This document shows, in pieces, positions 45,072-62,200 of a stretch of DNA of 64,000 nucleotides; position 1 is the stretch's first letter; each line of letters opens with the position of its first letter. A model generated the notes under the pieces. That model made no database searches, was not told where the DNA came from, and saw only the letters and a list, made by a program, of their open reading frames with translations. The position numbers and the translations under genes were made by a program. Source of the stretch: Planoprotostelium fungivorum. Its lineage: Eukaryota; Evosea; Variosea; Cavosteliida; Cavosteliaceae. The stretch is taken from NCBI GenBank assembly GCA_003024175.1, contig MDYQ01000021.1:248001-312000 (forward strand). The letters are read 5' to 3'.

Positions 45072-47428
45072 TCACAGCTCTCCTCGGCTCAAGAGGAATC
45101 TGAGCCACGTCAGATCGCATGATGGATCGTGATCAGATCACCTGTGAACGGGTGACTGCTGTCTGGCCTCATCGATCTTCTTTAAGAGGTCTCTATCTCT
45201 CATCGTCTCTCTCGGCATGGCTGACATCAAGTTGCTCATGGCCGTGCAATACTCTCGATACGACGTCCTGATCTCGGACAGTAAGGCATCACACTGGACT
45301 GCGTCAGTGAAATCTCAGCGACCTCCCTACCCTCTCTCGCAGCGGCTGAGCGAACGATTCCACATCGAGCTCCAGCTGTTCGTCATCCATGTCCATCATC
45401 GACGTCGGTCCCCTACCTTTCTATTTTTTACTCGACTGAGAATAAAATAGAATAAAATATTCGGCTCACCACACGAGACAGAACGACTGCGAGGCATTTG
45501 AGGTCTTCTGATGTGATCTCTCTCATAAGAAGATAAGCTCAGGCTGTGGGGTTCATCATCATCTGATGATGATGTTCCGTCATTGTGATTCGGTGGGTGT
45601 TTCACGAGAACGTGAAACTGTTGCATAACGGTAGTGGTCATCTAACCGGCATTCAAAATTCAAATCGGGCGGGACGTTCACCTCTAGGGAGTTCTGTATC
45701 TCACTCCACTTGTACAGTTGCTGCTCCATCTGCGTACGGATCTGTGAAATACAGACGAAATCTCGGATGATCTCTCCGGCATTCTTCCGGATGATTCCCT
45801 TTGGACTGTCTGGATTCGGCTCAGCTCTCATCTGTCTCTGAAAGACACTTTTTTTCCCGCGCAAAGTCAACAAGCCGTGACACGGTTTACAGACCGTCGT
45901 GTTACCCTTCACATCTGTGTGACGTGAGGACGATATCATCGAAGATGTCGTACCGATTTCTGCTTGGGGTAGGAAGGCCGAGCGACAGAGAGGAAGTGTC
46001 GTTTCACAGTCAGAGCAACAGACGTTCTTACTGATGGGATCAGATGACCATCTACAACCCGCCAAACCTCACCACAACCGACATCGCACTTGCTTGTTCC
46101 AGAATTTGAGTTCGTTACTGTCTCATTCAATGTTGCACGCAGAAATATCCGAGAGAATTCACCTGCAGACCGTACAATTCCCACCATTTGTGACACTCGG
46201 TATGGTAGCGATACCGGTTGCTATGGGTGACGCGACTTTTTTCACAGCTTCGGTGACAGACCAGACGCTGTACGATGTCTCCTCTTGTCGTCTCTGCTTG
46301 TCCTCTTGTTTCACCCTCGCGGCGTCTGATATCTGCGATTGCGATGACGACCCGTCCGGCAGCGATCGAACGCGTCACCTTCAAGAGCTCACGAGCCAAA
46401 AAGTCTTGTCTCTGTTCCGTCTGGTTGTTCTTTGCTGACCGCAGTGAAACGAAATCATTCGTGAGATCTCTCACTTTACCTGTTTCTATATGTGAGGAGG
46501 TGTTTCAATTTGTGATGAGAACTTGAGCTCAAATGTCTCACCCAGAGATTGTGCCTTCGCTTTACTGTGACACGATTTACACAAGTAAGATATCTCAGTA
46601 TCGACGGTGGAGGAGGATGATATCTCCAGATCGTTGAGATCTTCTTCTGATAGATTTCTGCGAAAATTACAGTGCTGGTGGCACAGAGTGCGTGTACAAC
46701 TGTTTGTAGTGAGTGGAGAAATGCGGGAAAATGAGGCGGGAGACTCACAGGGAGCACGTACGGTACGCTTTGGAAAATTCTTGGTAAGCTTCTGAGGCCT
46801 TCTCTACCGCTGCTGGCATCTTCCACATACCATTGCTCTTCTGAAGTTTCTGTGAAGTTTCTCGCAAGCACTCGTGACATGTGGCCTGTTTGTAATCATT
46901 TGGCTATCCCAATTGACGATGCATGGAAGTCCAAAGACTCACTTGATGCGGCGTTGGATTCTTCCCACTGATGTAATCGTTGACCATCATCCATAAGAAG
47001 TCCCGATCGGTCGTGAATGATTCAGACAACCAGCGATTGACTTGCTTCGTGGCGACCGAATCTTCCACATATTCGTACAACTGTCTACCTACTGGTAATA
47101 CCACCTGTGATGATATTCAATTACAAATCGAGATGGAATGCATGTCCGTCACCTCCGAGAGGAAGGTAGAAGAAGTATTCGTGATGGTGGCGCATGCTCT
47201 CAAGATGGTTTCTTGACGACTGGCAGCTCGTGAATCTGGTGGATAGAAGGTAATACGATCCGTCTCTGGACTAGGAGGGTTATAGTCTTCTATGAGTTGC
47301 GTCGTCGATATCCTGAAGAGGTCAATGTGATCCATTCCATTTGTGATTCCATTCAGATGGGGATCAATCACAAAAGATCTATCGTTCTCCGACGTCTCCC
47401 ACCTTTGGAGCTTGCCCGAAGCGCTCAT
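45072..47428 (-). CDS. FYVE-like zinc-finger protein, possibly rabenosyn-related
   Basis: Exons on the minus strand join into about 550 residues starting MSASGKLQRWETSENDRSF. After a helical N-terminal region (VVLPVGRQLYEYVEDSVATK) come repeated Cys pairs: CHEC, CKSC, CHRSC, RYRYHTECHKWWELYG, CDVGC, VCCSDC and TTVCKPCHGLL. The spacing around RYRYHTECH, VCCSDC and VCKPC recalls a degenerate FYVE finger (R-HHC--CG, VC--C, VC--C). A coiled-coil follows (QRQMRAEPNPDSPKGIIRKN; ISQIRTQMEQQLYKW) with IRTSYREYCTAMSNLMSAMP near the end, as in rabenosyn/Vac1. The family call is tentative. The stop at 45072 assumes the nearest splice acceptor; the C-terminus may extend further. Confidence 0.5.
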
Positions 47429-47615
47429 GCTTCTTGTTTCTCGGGGCTTGCAAGAGAGCAATTTCGTGCTCTGATTCGCAAATTGTAGCCAAATACAAAT
47501 AAAATGGCACAGCGGAAACCTCATGGAAGGGTGGAAGTGTATATCGATCTATATCAGCAAGCCATCACACGAGGAAGTAGAAACTCTAATGATCCGATTT
47601 ATATCGATCATTTCA

Positions 47616-47861
47616 TTACATGGATCCGTCCTTGTTGGTGCTCTTGGGCTTAGACTTTCCGTGCATATCGTCTCTGTTCGTCTTGTCTTCACGGTCTTTG
47701 GGGTTGCCTGCGGCGGCACGCTCTCCCTTCTGTCTGTTGTCGATCTCATCGGTCAGAACATCTGCTGCGTAGTTCTTGGCTGGGCCTTGTTGCTCTCCTC
47801 CCGTGTTGCTTCTAACGGCTGCCTTTCCGTCAAAGAATTCGTTGGTCGATAAGCTGGACAT
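47616..47861 (-). CDS. Small hydrophilic protein (hypothetical)
   Basis: An 81-codon ATG frame, MSSLSTNEFFDGKAAVRSN... ending NKDGSM, very rich in Asp, Asn, Lys, Gly and Gln, with no predicted membrane or compact fold. Composition resembles hydrophilin-type disordered proteins. It stands alone between two minus-strand genes with no overlap, which favours a real gene. I know no family for it. Confidence 0.45.
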   Translation of the reverse strand: MSSLSTNEFFDGKAAVRSNTGGEQQGPAKNYAADVLTDEIDNRQKGERAAAGNPKDREDKTNRDDMHGKSKPKSTNKDGSM

Positions 47862-48117
47862 TCTATGGAGGGCGTCAGTTCAGGTGATGAGGGTGCGGAT
47901 GATGACGACTTTATAAGAGTTCTACCTGTTGTGATTTGTTCTTGCGTTTGTGAGCTCACCCCGTTCAAAATTGAAAACAGACCGTACAGCTCGTGGAAAT
48001 GTGGAGGGTATAGACTTCGTCACGTGTGGCCCCGTGCCGCCTTTGCGTCTGTAGAAACGAATGTCACCACACAATCGAGCGTAGAAGATGAGAGACGCTG
48101 AACATGAGACAGTTTAT

Positions 48118-49584
48118 CTAATACATTGTGACTTCAGTTAAAATCTCCCTCAGCAGTGTTTCTGTCACATCCTTCCAGATGGTTTCGATGTTTTTGGTGT
48201 CCACAGCGATGGTGAAGTGGGGGAAGATCTGGTGTGATTTTGTCTGATCTTTTTCCAAGAATCTGTTTCTGATGTATTGTGAGGCTGCCTCGAAGCTGTC
48301 TCCTGGTACGTGTGAGGACCCCATCTACAACGAGCCACTCCTCACCGTCACCCTCCTGGGGTGCATAAGACTGGAAGGCCGGGCACACGGTGAGTGGGAC
48401 TCGTGTGATCTTCTCTTTGAAGATGTCGATCTTGTTTAAGAACAATATGATCGACGTCTGTCTGAAATATTTACTGTTGCAGACCTGCCGTTTCATTCAG
48501 ACCAACACACGATGATGATGTCCAGATGATGTCGAGATGATATACAGATGATGAGAAGTTTGAGTTTCACCTCTTCAAATAGCATGAGGGACTCTTCCAT
48601 TCTGTTGATAGAATCTTCCTCTCTCAACTTTTGGTCATACTCGCTGATGGCCACACAGAAGACGATAGCCGTGGATCCTTCAAAGCAATGTATCCACCTG
48701 TCGATTGTCAACACCCTCTATGTCTTCTCTCTTCTCACTTTCTCCTCTCACTTCTCTGTCCACCCACATCTACCATGCGGAACGATAAGTCGGAGAAGTT
48801 GAAGACGGCTTCTTCTATACCAGTAGAACGCACTCTAGAGCGTAAGACGTCGTCTACAGTTGGTAGATAGTCCGGCTTATTGATCCTCTGGACGTTCTCG
48901 AAGAAACTGAGGGGGGTCGGTGTCTCATTTTGGACGTGATGGAGGTCTCACTATTCGGCGGAATCGTTGAGTTGAAAGATTTCGTCTCTCTTTTGGACGG
49001 CGGAACGTGTGGCTGAATCAGACCAGAGGTTGTGTATGTCGTTTCCGATCTCAACGGACCAGTCATCTCCACTGGATGATGCCTTGGCGATGCGGTCTGC
49101 GGAGGCCTGGGGGGATTCAATATTGACGGATATGGAGAATAAAATGAAATAAACCTGGTTATCCGGGCTATCGAACTCCAAGCCGAGTTTGGTCACGGCA
49201 CCGACGACGACTTTCATCTGATTGATGCAGTTCCCGTAAACGACAAATTTGTATGTCTTAAGCTCGTCTGTTGAAAATCCTCCATTGATCTTCGAGATTC
49301 AGATGGGATATGAATGGAGAAACAAATGGGGAATGGCATTCACCTGTATGATCTTCATCTGTTTAAAGATGGTGCTTTTGCCCGATTCTCCCGTTCCTGC
49401 GGGAGTCAGACTTAGTCGGATGATGAGGCCCATTTTCTCCGAATAATGTCCTAAAGAAACGAAAAGGCTCACCCAACAGAAGGAGCTTTACCTCCTGCCT
49501 TCTCTTCCTGTTGTCTGCATCTAGAGATCTATCGATCTGCCTGCTCTGCTTCCTTCCTGTTCCCCCTGAAATACACATGCCCAT
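48118..49584 (-). CDS. Heterotrimeric G-protein alpha subunit
   Basis: Couples seven-TM receptors to effectors at the plasma membrane. MGMCISGG offers myristoylation (Gly2) and palmitoylation (Cys4). G1, split by introns, reads [23 protein letters not shown] (usual GAGESGKST). The helical domain includes [21 protein letters not shown] and [23 protein letters not shown]. Switch [18 protein letters not shown], with the ADP-ribosylation Arg. Switch [13 protein letters not shown]...[16 protein letters not shown]4: [16 protein letters not shown]. The G5 motif is [18 protein letters not shown] where TCATDT is usual. The C-terminus is LTEVTMY, without the pertussis-toxin Cys at -4. All nucleotide-binding motifs except the altered G5 are standard. 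Confidence 0.92.
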
Positions 49585-50683
49585 CACGAATTCTGCCTAC
49601 TGTTCAGAGGAATGGCGCACTGCCTCGTTGTTGCCCTGTATGGGGTTTAGATAATGTTCGATGATATGCGGACCGCAAGACAAAGAGGACACGCTCAGAA
49701 GATTAAATGGATGATCTAGAGCTCATAGAGACGAGAGCGAGAGGATATAGTTAACATTATAAATAATGTAAACAGAAAGAACATGTGACGGAATAGACTT
49801 GTTAGGTGCATCCCACCTGTGTAAGCGTGAAATCAGTCGAGCTGAGAAGGATGGCCTCTTTGCCGATCGGCTTTTGCGGTTGACTCTGAGAGAAAAAAAA
49901 TACCTGCTTTTGCGAGCAGACAACCCTGTCCCTTAAAGCCTCTTTTCCACGCCAGCACTCTATACAGCAAGACCGAGACAATGTTTACTTTATTCATACA
50001 AGTCCCCGCTGCTGCGGAGGTGCACCTCCTTTGACGCATCTCTTTTATCCCACACACTGTCAGGATGGGCCGCCTTCAGCCAGTTGTCCTCTTCGATCTG
50101 AGGCCATCAGTCCTGATTGTCGATTCAACTGCTATTTCACCGTTTCGCTGAGAGCAACGATTGGCTCGGGGAGATCAACATCGAGTCTCCTTCTCACAGG
50201 GGATACCCAACGGGGACGATATTTCGCGGTAGGATATTCGTTGTTCGTGCTACGATCATCAGCATTGCATCATGTCGCCCGAAAGACTTGCACCTGTTGC
50301 TTTCCATGGTCGTTTAGTTGTGCTTAGGTGGGGCACATCCCATTCAGAGAGCTGAAGACAAGTCGTCTAATGTATTCGTATGAAAACTAGCCGTGTGTTC
50401 CAATTGCAGCCCCTATAACCCGTCCAAAGTTTCCTTGCTCGAGGGCTCTATGAAGAATTGTCTCCAAATCTCAGAGATAAGGGAATAAAAGAGAGGTTGC
50501 GATTTAGATGAATTTATCGTATAGAATGCTGCAGCTCGAGTCTCCCAGTTGTGTTGGGGCAATGGCGATAGGCTCTTTGCTTCTCAGAGGTCCATGAGCT
50601 GCCTGAAGACCCCAATCCGCTGTGAAATGTTCCGAGAAAACTGCACAACATCACATCACATCTCCGCCAACTCATTTACCGAC
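49585..50683. other. Divergent intergenic region between G-alpha and DHX38 genes
   Basis: About 1.1 kb. No frame shows family features or a credible exon chain; I looked for tRNA-like ends and found none. The stretch 49985-50340 is GC-richer than its flanks and could be an untranslated exon or a non-coding RNA, but there is no direct support. Promoters for both genes should lie here. Confidence 0.3.
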
Positions 50684-54918
<4,235 letters not shown>

Positions 54919-54958
54919 TAAAGAAGATGAATGTGCGATGCATCCTGCTTTATCATCA

Positions 54959-55537
54959 TTACAGGTTGGAGACGACGGTGTAGACGGAGGTACCGAGGAG
55001 TGTCAACAGACCGATGTAGCCAAAGGCACCTTCTCAGGATCAGAGAGAAATAGAGGTATGTCTAGCGTGATGCACTCACCCTTGGTTCTCTGCTTTGGCT
55101 CTCCAGTCTGGTAGCCAGTGGCGTAGGCAACTCTTCCGGCGGTGAAGACGAATCCAGCGATGGCAGAGATGATCTGTATGTCTTCAGGATCACGATTCGA
55201 AATGGGATCGACTTACGGGGAATGAGAGACCTCCAGCGAGGAGAAGGAATAAGAAGGTAGGTGCGGCCTCAAGAGTGTTCTGGTGAGCTCTCTGGAAGCA
55301 GTTGAAGTGGGGCTTAGAATCGTCATACATCTTGGGGTAGTCGACGCCAAACTTCTTTCTGGCTCCTCCGACCTATCTATAATTCAGGAATCATGAACGG
55401 ATGGACACGAGCTGACCTGAACACCGAGGTATACGATGTAGAGGAGGAAGACAATGCCACTGAGAATGACCTACGAAACGTGAGTGTCTCCTTTCCATGA
55501 ACTAACTCACCAAACCGAAGTGGGGTGGGAGAGTCAT
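54959..55537 (-). CDS. MGST3: Microsomal glutathione S-transferase 3 (MAPEG family)
   Basis: A four-span ER membrane enzyme conjugating glutathione to lipid hydroperoxides and other electrophiles. Too exon-split to appear as a long frame; joining five short exons gives [98 protein letters not shown] and [20 protein letters not shown]. [13 protein letters not shown] and GRVxYAxGYxTGEP are the MGST3 signatures, with the glutathione-binding Arg/Asn/Glu. About 140 residues, normal length. The stop TAA at 54959-54961 lies 40 bp from the convergent DHX38 stop. Confidence 0.93.
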
Positions 55538-55759
55538 GGTTGTGATGCGATAATTAGATTTAGATTTGTGTTTCACAACCGTTTTGCCCATCATCGGCCC
55601 GATCGGGAGCCACGTGTTACAAATCTCAGGTAAAAACATCGCCGATTTGTCGGTCTGCCCTCTCATCTTCAGGTGATTATCTCCTTCCTTTGATGTAATA
55701 TCTTCTACTTCGCCTTTCTAAGCCGAACCATGACGATCATGATGGTGCTGATGTGTCCT

Positions 55760-56053
55760 TCACGAGAAATCCATTTGGTGTGCTGTACTTGGAAGAAGTT
55801 GACTCCCCTTTCGTGCGAATCGCCCTCTGCTGACTGCGGCGAAACCTCTCGACAGCTCTGCCACGGAGAATTTCATCGCTCGCAACAATTCGCGAAGCTC
55901 GAGGGACAACGCTCGCCAGTTTGACTGGGCATTGTCAAGCTTTCCTCCGAAAATGTCAATGAATGTGGTTTCATAGGCTGCCACAGCTTCGATGTTACCC
56001 GAACTCCCATTCTGTGGATATAGAGGCAACAGCGTCGGTGGAGGAGAGGTCAT
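55760..56053 (-). CDS. Possible small helical protein (hypothetical)
   Basis: A 97-codon ATG frame: MTSPPPTLLPLYPQNGSSGN, then a well-formed helical stretch (IEAVAAYETTFIDIFGGKLD, NWRALSLELRELLRAMKFSV). The heptad-like Leu pattern and conserved-looking FIDIFGGKLDN suggest a real protein, perhaps a subunit of a larger complex. I do not recognise it, and it could be one exon of a longer gene. Confidence 0.4.
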   Translation of the reverse strand: MTSPPPTLLPLYPQNGSSGNIEAVAAYETTFIDIFGGKLDNAQSNWRALSLELRELLRAMKFSVAELSRGFAAVSRGRFARKGSQLLPSTAHQMDFS

Positions 56054-56263
56054 CCCATAGAGTGCGCAAGGACAACCGTCCAGAGCTGTGCTTTTGTAAA
56101 CAATTATAATGATGTGCCCTTATGGAGGGAGTTAATCGATATATCCTGCCCATAACAGTTGGTACGTTCTCAGGATGGTGATTTTTCCGGATGCTTCCAC
56201 ACGTTGACACAGAGAATACGTTCCGCAGAGGTTGTCCGCCCTCACATCCATCACAACATCATC

Positions 56264-59200
56264 ATGTATAGACGGTCACTCCTCTGTTGGGTGATCTTCA
56301 TCGCTGTCACAGCTGGCGCGTTCGATGAGACATGTCTTCAGAAGAGACTGAGCGATGTGAAAAGTCTGAAGACCCCCATGCGGGGTGTCAACTTGGGCTC
56401 TTGGTTCATCGCAGAATCATTCATGTCCCCTGAACTCTGGTCCGCCAACAACTGTGATCCTTCGTCATCACCCGGACAGTATCTCCTCGAGAGATGTCTA
56501 TTTGACCAATCACCCGATGTGAGCCATCGTCTACCACCATCACAGAATGTGACATCTTCGTAGAAGATGAATCAAACATTAGAATCACATTGGTCAACCT
56601 GGATCAACGAGACCGATTTCGCAGTGATGGCCGCTCAGGGAATCAATACAGTAAGACTCCCCATCGGCTGGTGAGCTCTGACTACCTTCTGTTGGAAACT
56701 GATCGTCATGTCAGGTGGCAGATCTACGACACAGTGGTGAGCCCATCATTCCTTGTGAACGATGGTGATTAATCATTAACGTTCCAGGGTGGAGCCCCCA
56801 ATGTCAACCCCATGAAGGTGAATCCTTCCAATTACGCTCCCGGTGCTCTCAAATACATCGATCGGGCCTTCGATTGGGGAGACACATACGGCATCGCCAT
56901 CCTCTTAGACATGCATGCGGGTGCTGGATCGCAGAATGCACAGGTCATCCGAAGACGTTTCATTTGATGTTGACTCACAACAGGAGCACAGCGCACCATC
57001 GAACATCGGAGCGTGCTACTGGTATCCTTATAGTGACAATGTCGATCAGACGACCACATCGATCGGATTGTATACCGCCAGATATCACGATCGCTCTTCT
57101 TTCCTCGGTTTCGCCCTCTTAAATGAACCCGGTTGCCCTTCTGGCTTCAACACCGATACCCTCAGGAAGTGAGATGTCTCGTTGTAGACGATAGATCAAA
57201 ATGACGATTTCCAGTTATTATCTGAGTGCCTATACGAGCATTCGATCCATCTCGACGGACAGTCTCGTGGTGATCAGCCCCCTGACCATTCCATTGCAAT
57301 ACGGAACGGAGACCGAGTGGGTCAACTTCATGAGCAACACGAGTCAGTACACGAACGTATACATGGACCTCCATTCTTACCAATGCTTCGTGAGTGATCT
57401 GATGGATGAGGTGTGATGACATCATCACAGGGTGGAGTGGGAAATACGGACGATGAACGCATACAGAATGTCTACGATGTGAAGGCTAAGATGGTGACAG
57501 ACTACAACGCGGTGAGTCCGGTAAAATAAATTGATTCTGATTTGATATTTTTCAGGTAAACTCTAGACCTCTCATGATGGGTGAGTGGTCTCTCTGTGGT
57601 GTCTCTGCTGGTAAGGAATGGCAGCTCGCCAACGCTCAACTGCAGGTGGCTTGTCTTCTCTCACGTGGCTCGTTGTAGATGGACTGATGAGAGCAGGCAT
57701 GGACACAAGCCAAGGGAGGATGGACATACTGGAGTTGGAAGGCAGCTGGATCTGTGTGGTCTATGTCTGAGGCTTACAGACAGGGATGGTTCCAATCGAA
57801 CGCGACCGGACTACCCTCGTGCGTGGTCAATTCTGACCCAGACGCAATTTCGAGCATCTACACCTCGCCGTGGGCTTCCTCGTGTGTATTTATATTCACA
57901 TGGAATGGATCTCTGACGCGTTGTAGAACGCCAACATCTTCGGCGGTGGTGATCCCCACTATGGCAGCTACTCCATACGATTCCACTTGCACATCTCAGC
58001 GTCTACAATCAGTCAAGAATCATTCGGCGCCAATTCGAGCTTCCTCCCTCTACGGTTGGCTCGTTGCGGATTCAACCCTCACACCCTCCCTATGGACCGA
58101 CAACGGTTGTTCTACAACCAGCCAGGCCGGTGAACTACTCTTGTATGGTTGTCTGGGCAACCTCTCCTCTTTCGTCTTCTTGAAGCACTGGGGCAGTTTC
58201 GTGCAAGAATCCGATTTCCAGGAAATGTCTCGATTGGGTCTCAATTCCGTCCGAATTCCTATGGGATGGTGGTCCGTGTTCGATTCCGTGGTGAGTATTC
58301 CGATACGTACGGTACGTACGTCTGAACTCTTCCCAGGGAGGGGGTAATTCGGCCTGTCCAGACGTGGGCGATAGGAATTATGCAGTCGGAGCCCATTACT
58401 TCCTCGGTCTGGCATTCGAGTGGGCTAAGAAGTATGACTTGGGTGTCATCTTAGACATGCACGCCCTACCAGGAGGCCAGAATGGAGGACAAGGGGCCGC
58501 CACGAGCAGCACGAATGGTAACTACTACTTCAGTCCTTACCAGTCGAACATCAACTGCATGTACAAGAGTTTGGATGCGTACATGGCCAGTTTCGGAAAT
58601 CATCCGAATTTCATCGGAATTTCCGTCGTCAACGATCCCAGCCCCGGAGACTTGGACAACTACAAGATGTAATCATCATATCGAAATCTTCCATGAATTT
58701 TCTGACACCATCAGATATTATCAGAGGGCGTACAACATCGTCAGGAACTACAACGATCAAGTTTTCATCATCATCGATTTGCCCTCCGATCAGAATCCTA
58801 CCGATCCTTACTGGATTGATTTCATGACATCGAGCTATCACCATGATGTCTGGTACAACTACCAGTTCTTCGCCTGCCAGGGACAATTCGGAAGCACGGA
58901 CGACGATACCATCGACATGGTTCTCAAGTTACAAGTCGGAAACTTGTCCAACTACAACCAGGCAGAACGGAAAAGACCTCTCGTTGTAGATGCATTCAAT
59001 GCCTGCGGAGTTTCTTTCGATCGTACCGGTGACATCATGTCTGTCCTCTGGAAGGTGCTGAGGTCACGTGATCGTTGTAGATTGACAGTCAACAGGTGGT
59101 GAATCAAGCCTCAGCGGGTTGGATCTACGAATCGTGGTCTTACAATGCGTTGAGGCAGTGGTCGATGCATTCGATGTACGATTACGGTTTCATCACCATC

Positions 59201-62200
59201 GAAGAGACGAACGTGACTCTCTGTGGATCTCCCTCTCAGCCAATTCAACCGGTCGAGGGTTGTCCAGATTGCGAAGCTCTAACAGATCTATACATGTCTG
59301 CCGGAGGTGACGGAGAGGGAAGTATGATATCGTGATGATTCGTAGGTCCTGGATGGCTTATCAAGCGAGGATGGAGTCTACCCATTCGCAACAGTTCGCA
59401 GTACTGCTCCTTCATCAATGTGGCATGTGACTCACAATCGAGAGTCATTCAGATCTACATGGCCGATAACAATATGATCGGTGGGTATCATACGGTGTGA
59501 CGTCATCTGACATCATCGTTCGTAGGTACACTTCCGGCTTCCCTGGGAAATATGACCCACCTCAGGACTTTGAATCTGATAGCGAATCTTGGACTGACAG
59601 GTTCTATACCAGAGACGATCACCAGATTGGTCAATCTGGTCTACTTAGACCTCTCCCTGTGTTCGTAAGTATTATGCAATACATCCAATGATCTGACTCG
59701 TTGTAGATTTACGGGGACTATTCCCATGGGTATGAGAGAATTATCTCAGTTGGAATATCTCTACCTTAACAACAACCAATTATCTGGACAGCTGCCGGAT
59801 TTCGTCTACAACATGACAAAAGTGAAGGTAACATTTATACACAACGAGAAGAAGCTGAATCTATGATAGATTGTGAATCTGGCTCAGAATCTATTGAGAG
59901 GAAGTCATCCAGAGCTGACTTACTGCATGAACCTGGTAGAGATCTATACATACGGAAATCTGTTAGATTTGTGAGATCATTCCTGAAAATCAGAATTGAG
60001 ACTCTGCAGGCCGCTGCCTGATTCGATTTGTTACGCCACGAAACTCGTCATACTACAATTCCATACGAATCAGATTCCAGGAAAAATCCCGCAGTGCATC
60101 AACCAAATGGTCCTCTTACAAACGCTCTTCGGCAGCAACAATCAGCTGAACGGTTCGGTGAATGGATCTTCATTGTGCGTGACATACTGACTTGATCAGT
60201 TCCCAGAATTGAACCTGCCTCGATTGAATACCATTTATTTGGGACAGAACATGCTGACGGGAGGCTTTCCACCGGTATCTCAGTGTTCGAGTCTCAAGAT
60301 CTTGAGCATGTCCTATAATCTCTTCTCGGGTGAGCTATTCAGAGGTAGACATGTTGCTGATGCGATGGTGACAGGTCCCCTACCCCAATGGCTGGGAAAC
60401 ATGACGAATCTGGTCGATCTATCCATGGTGAGTTTCTTCACTTTTCGTTCCGTGCTGATCGTTGTAGACGAACAATTACTTCAACGGATCGATTCCCTAT
60501 TCAATTGCAAATCTGACGAACCTGAATTTCATTCATCTCAGCAACAATCTGTTATCTGGAGGGGTCAGTAGCGGAATAACGAATTTTCACTGAGATCTCA
60601 CAGGTACCTGATTCGTTCGGTAACATGGAGCAACTGTGGGAACTCGATCTCTCCTTCAATCTTCTCGAAGGAGCTATACCACCCTCCATCTACAGCCGTC
60701 CATACATCTCACAACTCATTCTGACGAACAATCAATTCAATGGCACACTCTCTACCTTCACCAGTGCATCCCATTTGAACACCATCATGGTAGATTCCAA
60801 CCAATTTTCTGGAAATTTCCCCAGGATGAATGCACCGGCACTGTCGACCCTGTACGCCAACGACAACAACTTTACTGGTTCAGATCTCTCCTGGATGTCA
60901 AGTCTACAGAACCTGCAATTGATCGACCTGTGAGACAGATTTGGCTCGTTGTAGAATGACATGCGACAGATCGAACAATCGATTTTCTGGATCTCTTCCC
61001 TCCCTGAGTGGATTGAATTATCTCAGCAGGTACATGCTCTGTGACTTGAGATACATACATTGATACCTCTCAGACTCGTAGTGAAGAATAATTCTCTGTC
61101 CGGAACCTTCCCCGTGTACAGCTCCTCCCAACTCAACTATGTCGACTGCTCGAATAACCAACTGAGTGGAGACACTTTCAACCTCTTCAACAACAAGAGA
61201 GCCTTACAGTTTGTATACATCAACGACAACACGTTCTCCGGATACATTCCACCGCAGATCGGTGCTGCCACTCTGCTTCAGGTGTTGGATGCAACGAACA
61301 ATTATTTGTACGGGCCTATGCCAAATACTTTCTCCTCGCTGTACAATCTCGTCACTCTGAGGTTAGGCAGAAACAGCCTGACAGGGGTACTGCCCAACAT
61401 GAACACGTTGTACAAGTTGCAGGTGAGAGTAACATTGCATGGTAATTGAATTAAGTTTTAACAGGAATTATCGATCGATAACAATTGGCTCAGCTCGGAC
61501 ATGACTCAACTTACCTCCCTGACCCAATTGACGGTGATATCTCTGATATGATATCACACATTGACACGTGTACAGGCATTGGATCTATCAAACAATCCCC
61601 TCGGCTCTAGAATTCCCGCCGAAATTTCGACCCTCATCAACCTCCGATTCCTCAATTTGTCAGGTTGTGGCCTCAAGAACGAATGCCCACAAGAACTGTG
61701 GAACCTCCGCTCTCTACAATCTGTCGATCTCCATGGTAACGGTATGACCGGAACCATCTCAGACATCTCGGTGAGATTTCATTGGAATTTCTTGTCAATT
61801 GACATGATGAACAGAGTGACCCTTCTTACTTGGACTTATCGGGTAATTTCTTCTCTGGTTCAGTGAGATGGATGAGCAAATTGGGATCGGTGAAAGAAAT
61901 TTTACTCCAGGGTAACAATTTCGTGGGAAATGTACCCGACTTATCGTCCGCGAAATCTCTTGTGTATCTCAATCTGACGAGAAATTCATTGAATGGAACG
62001 TTACCCGCTCTGAGTAACTTATACCAATTGGTCACGGTGGACGTCAGGTGAGGATGTACAGTGTATGATTCAAGGATTAACGTCGACAGCTACAATAATT
62101 TCTCCGGAACCATTCCACAATTTGCCGACTCCGTTCAGGTGAGAGCTGCACACCTTCATGAAATTCCACTGAAACATCCTCAGCTCCTCGATGCATCTCA

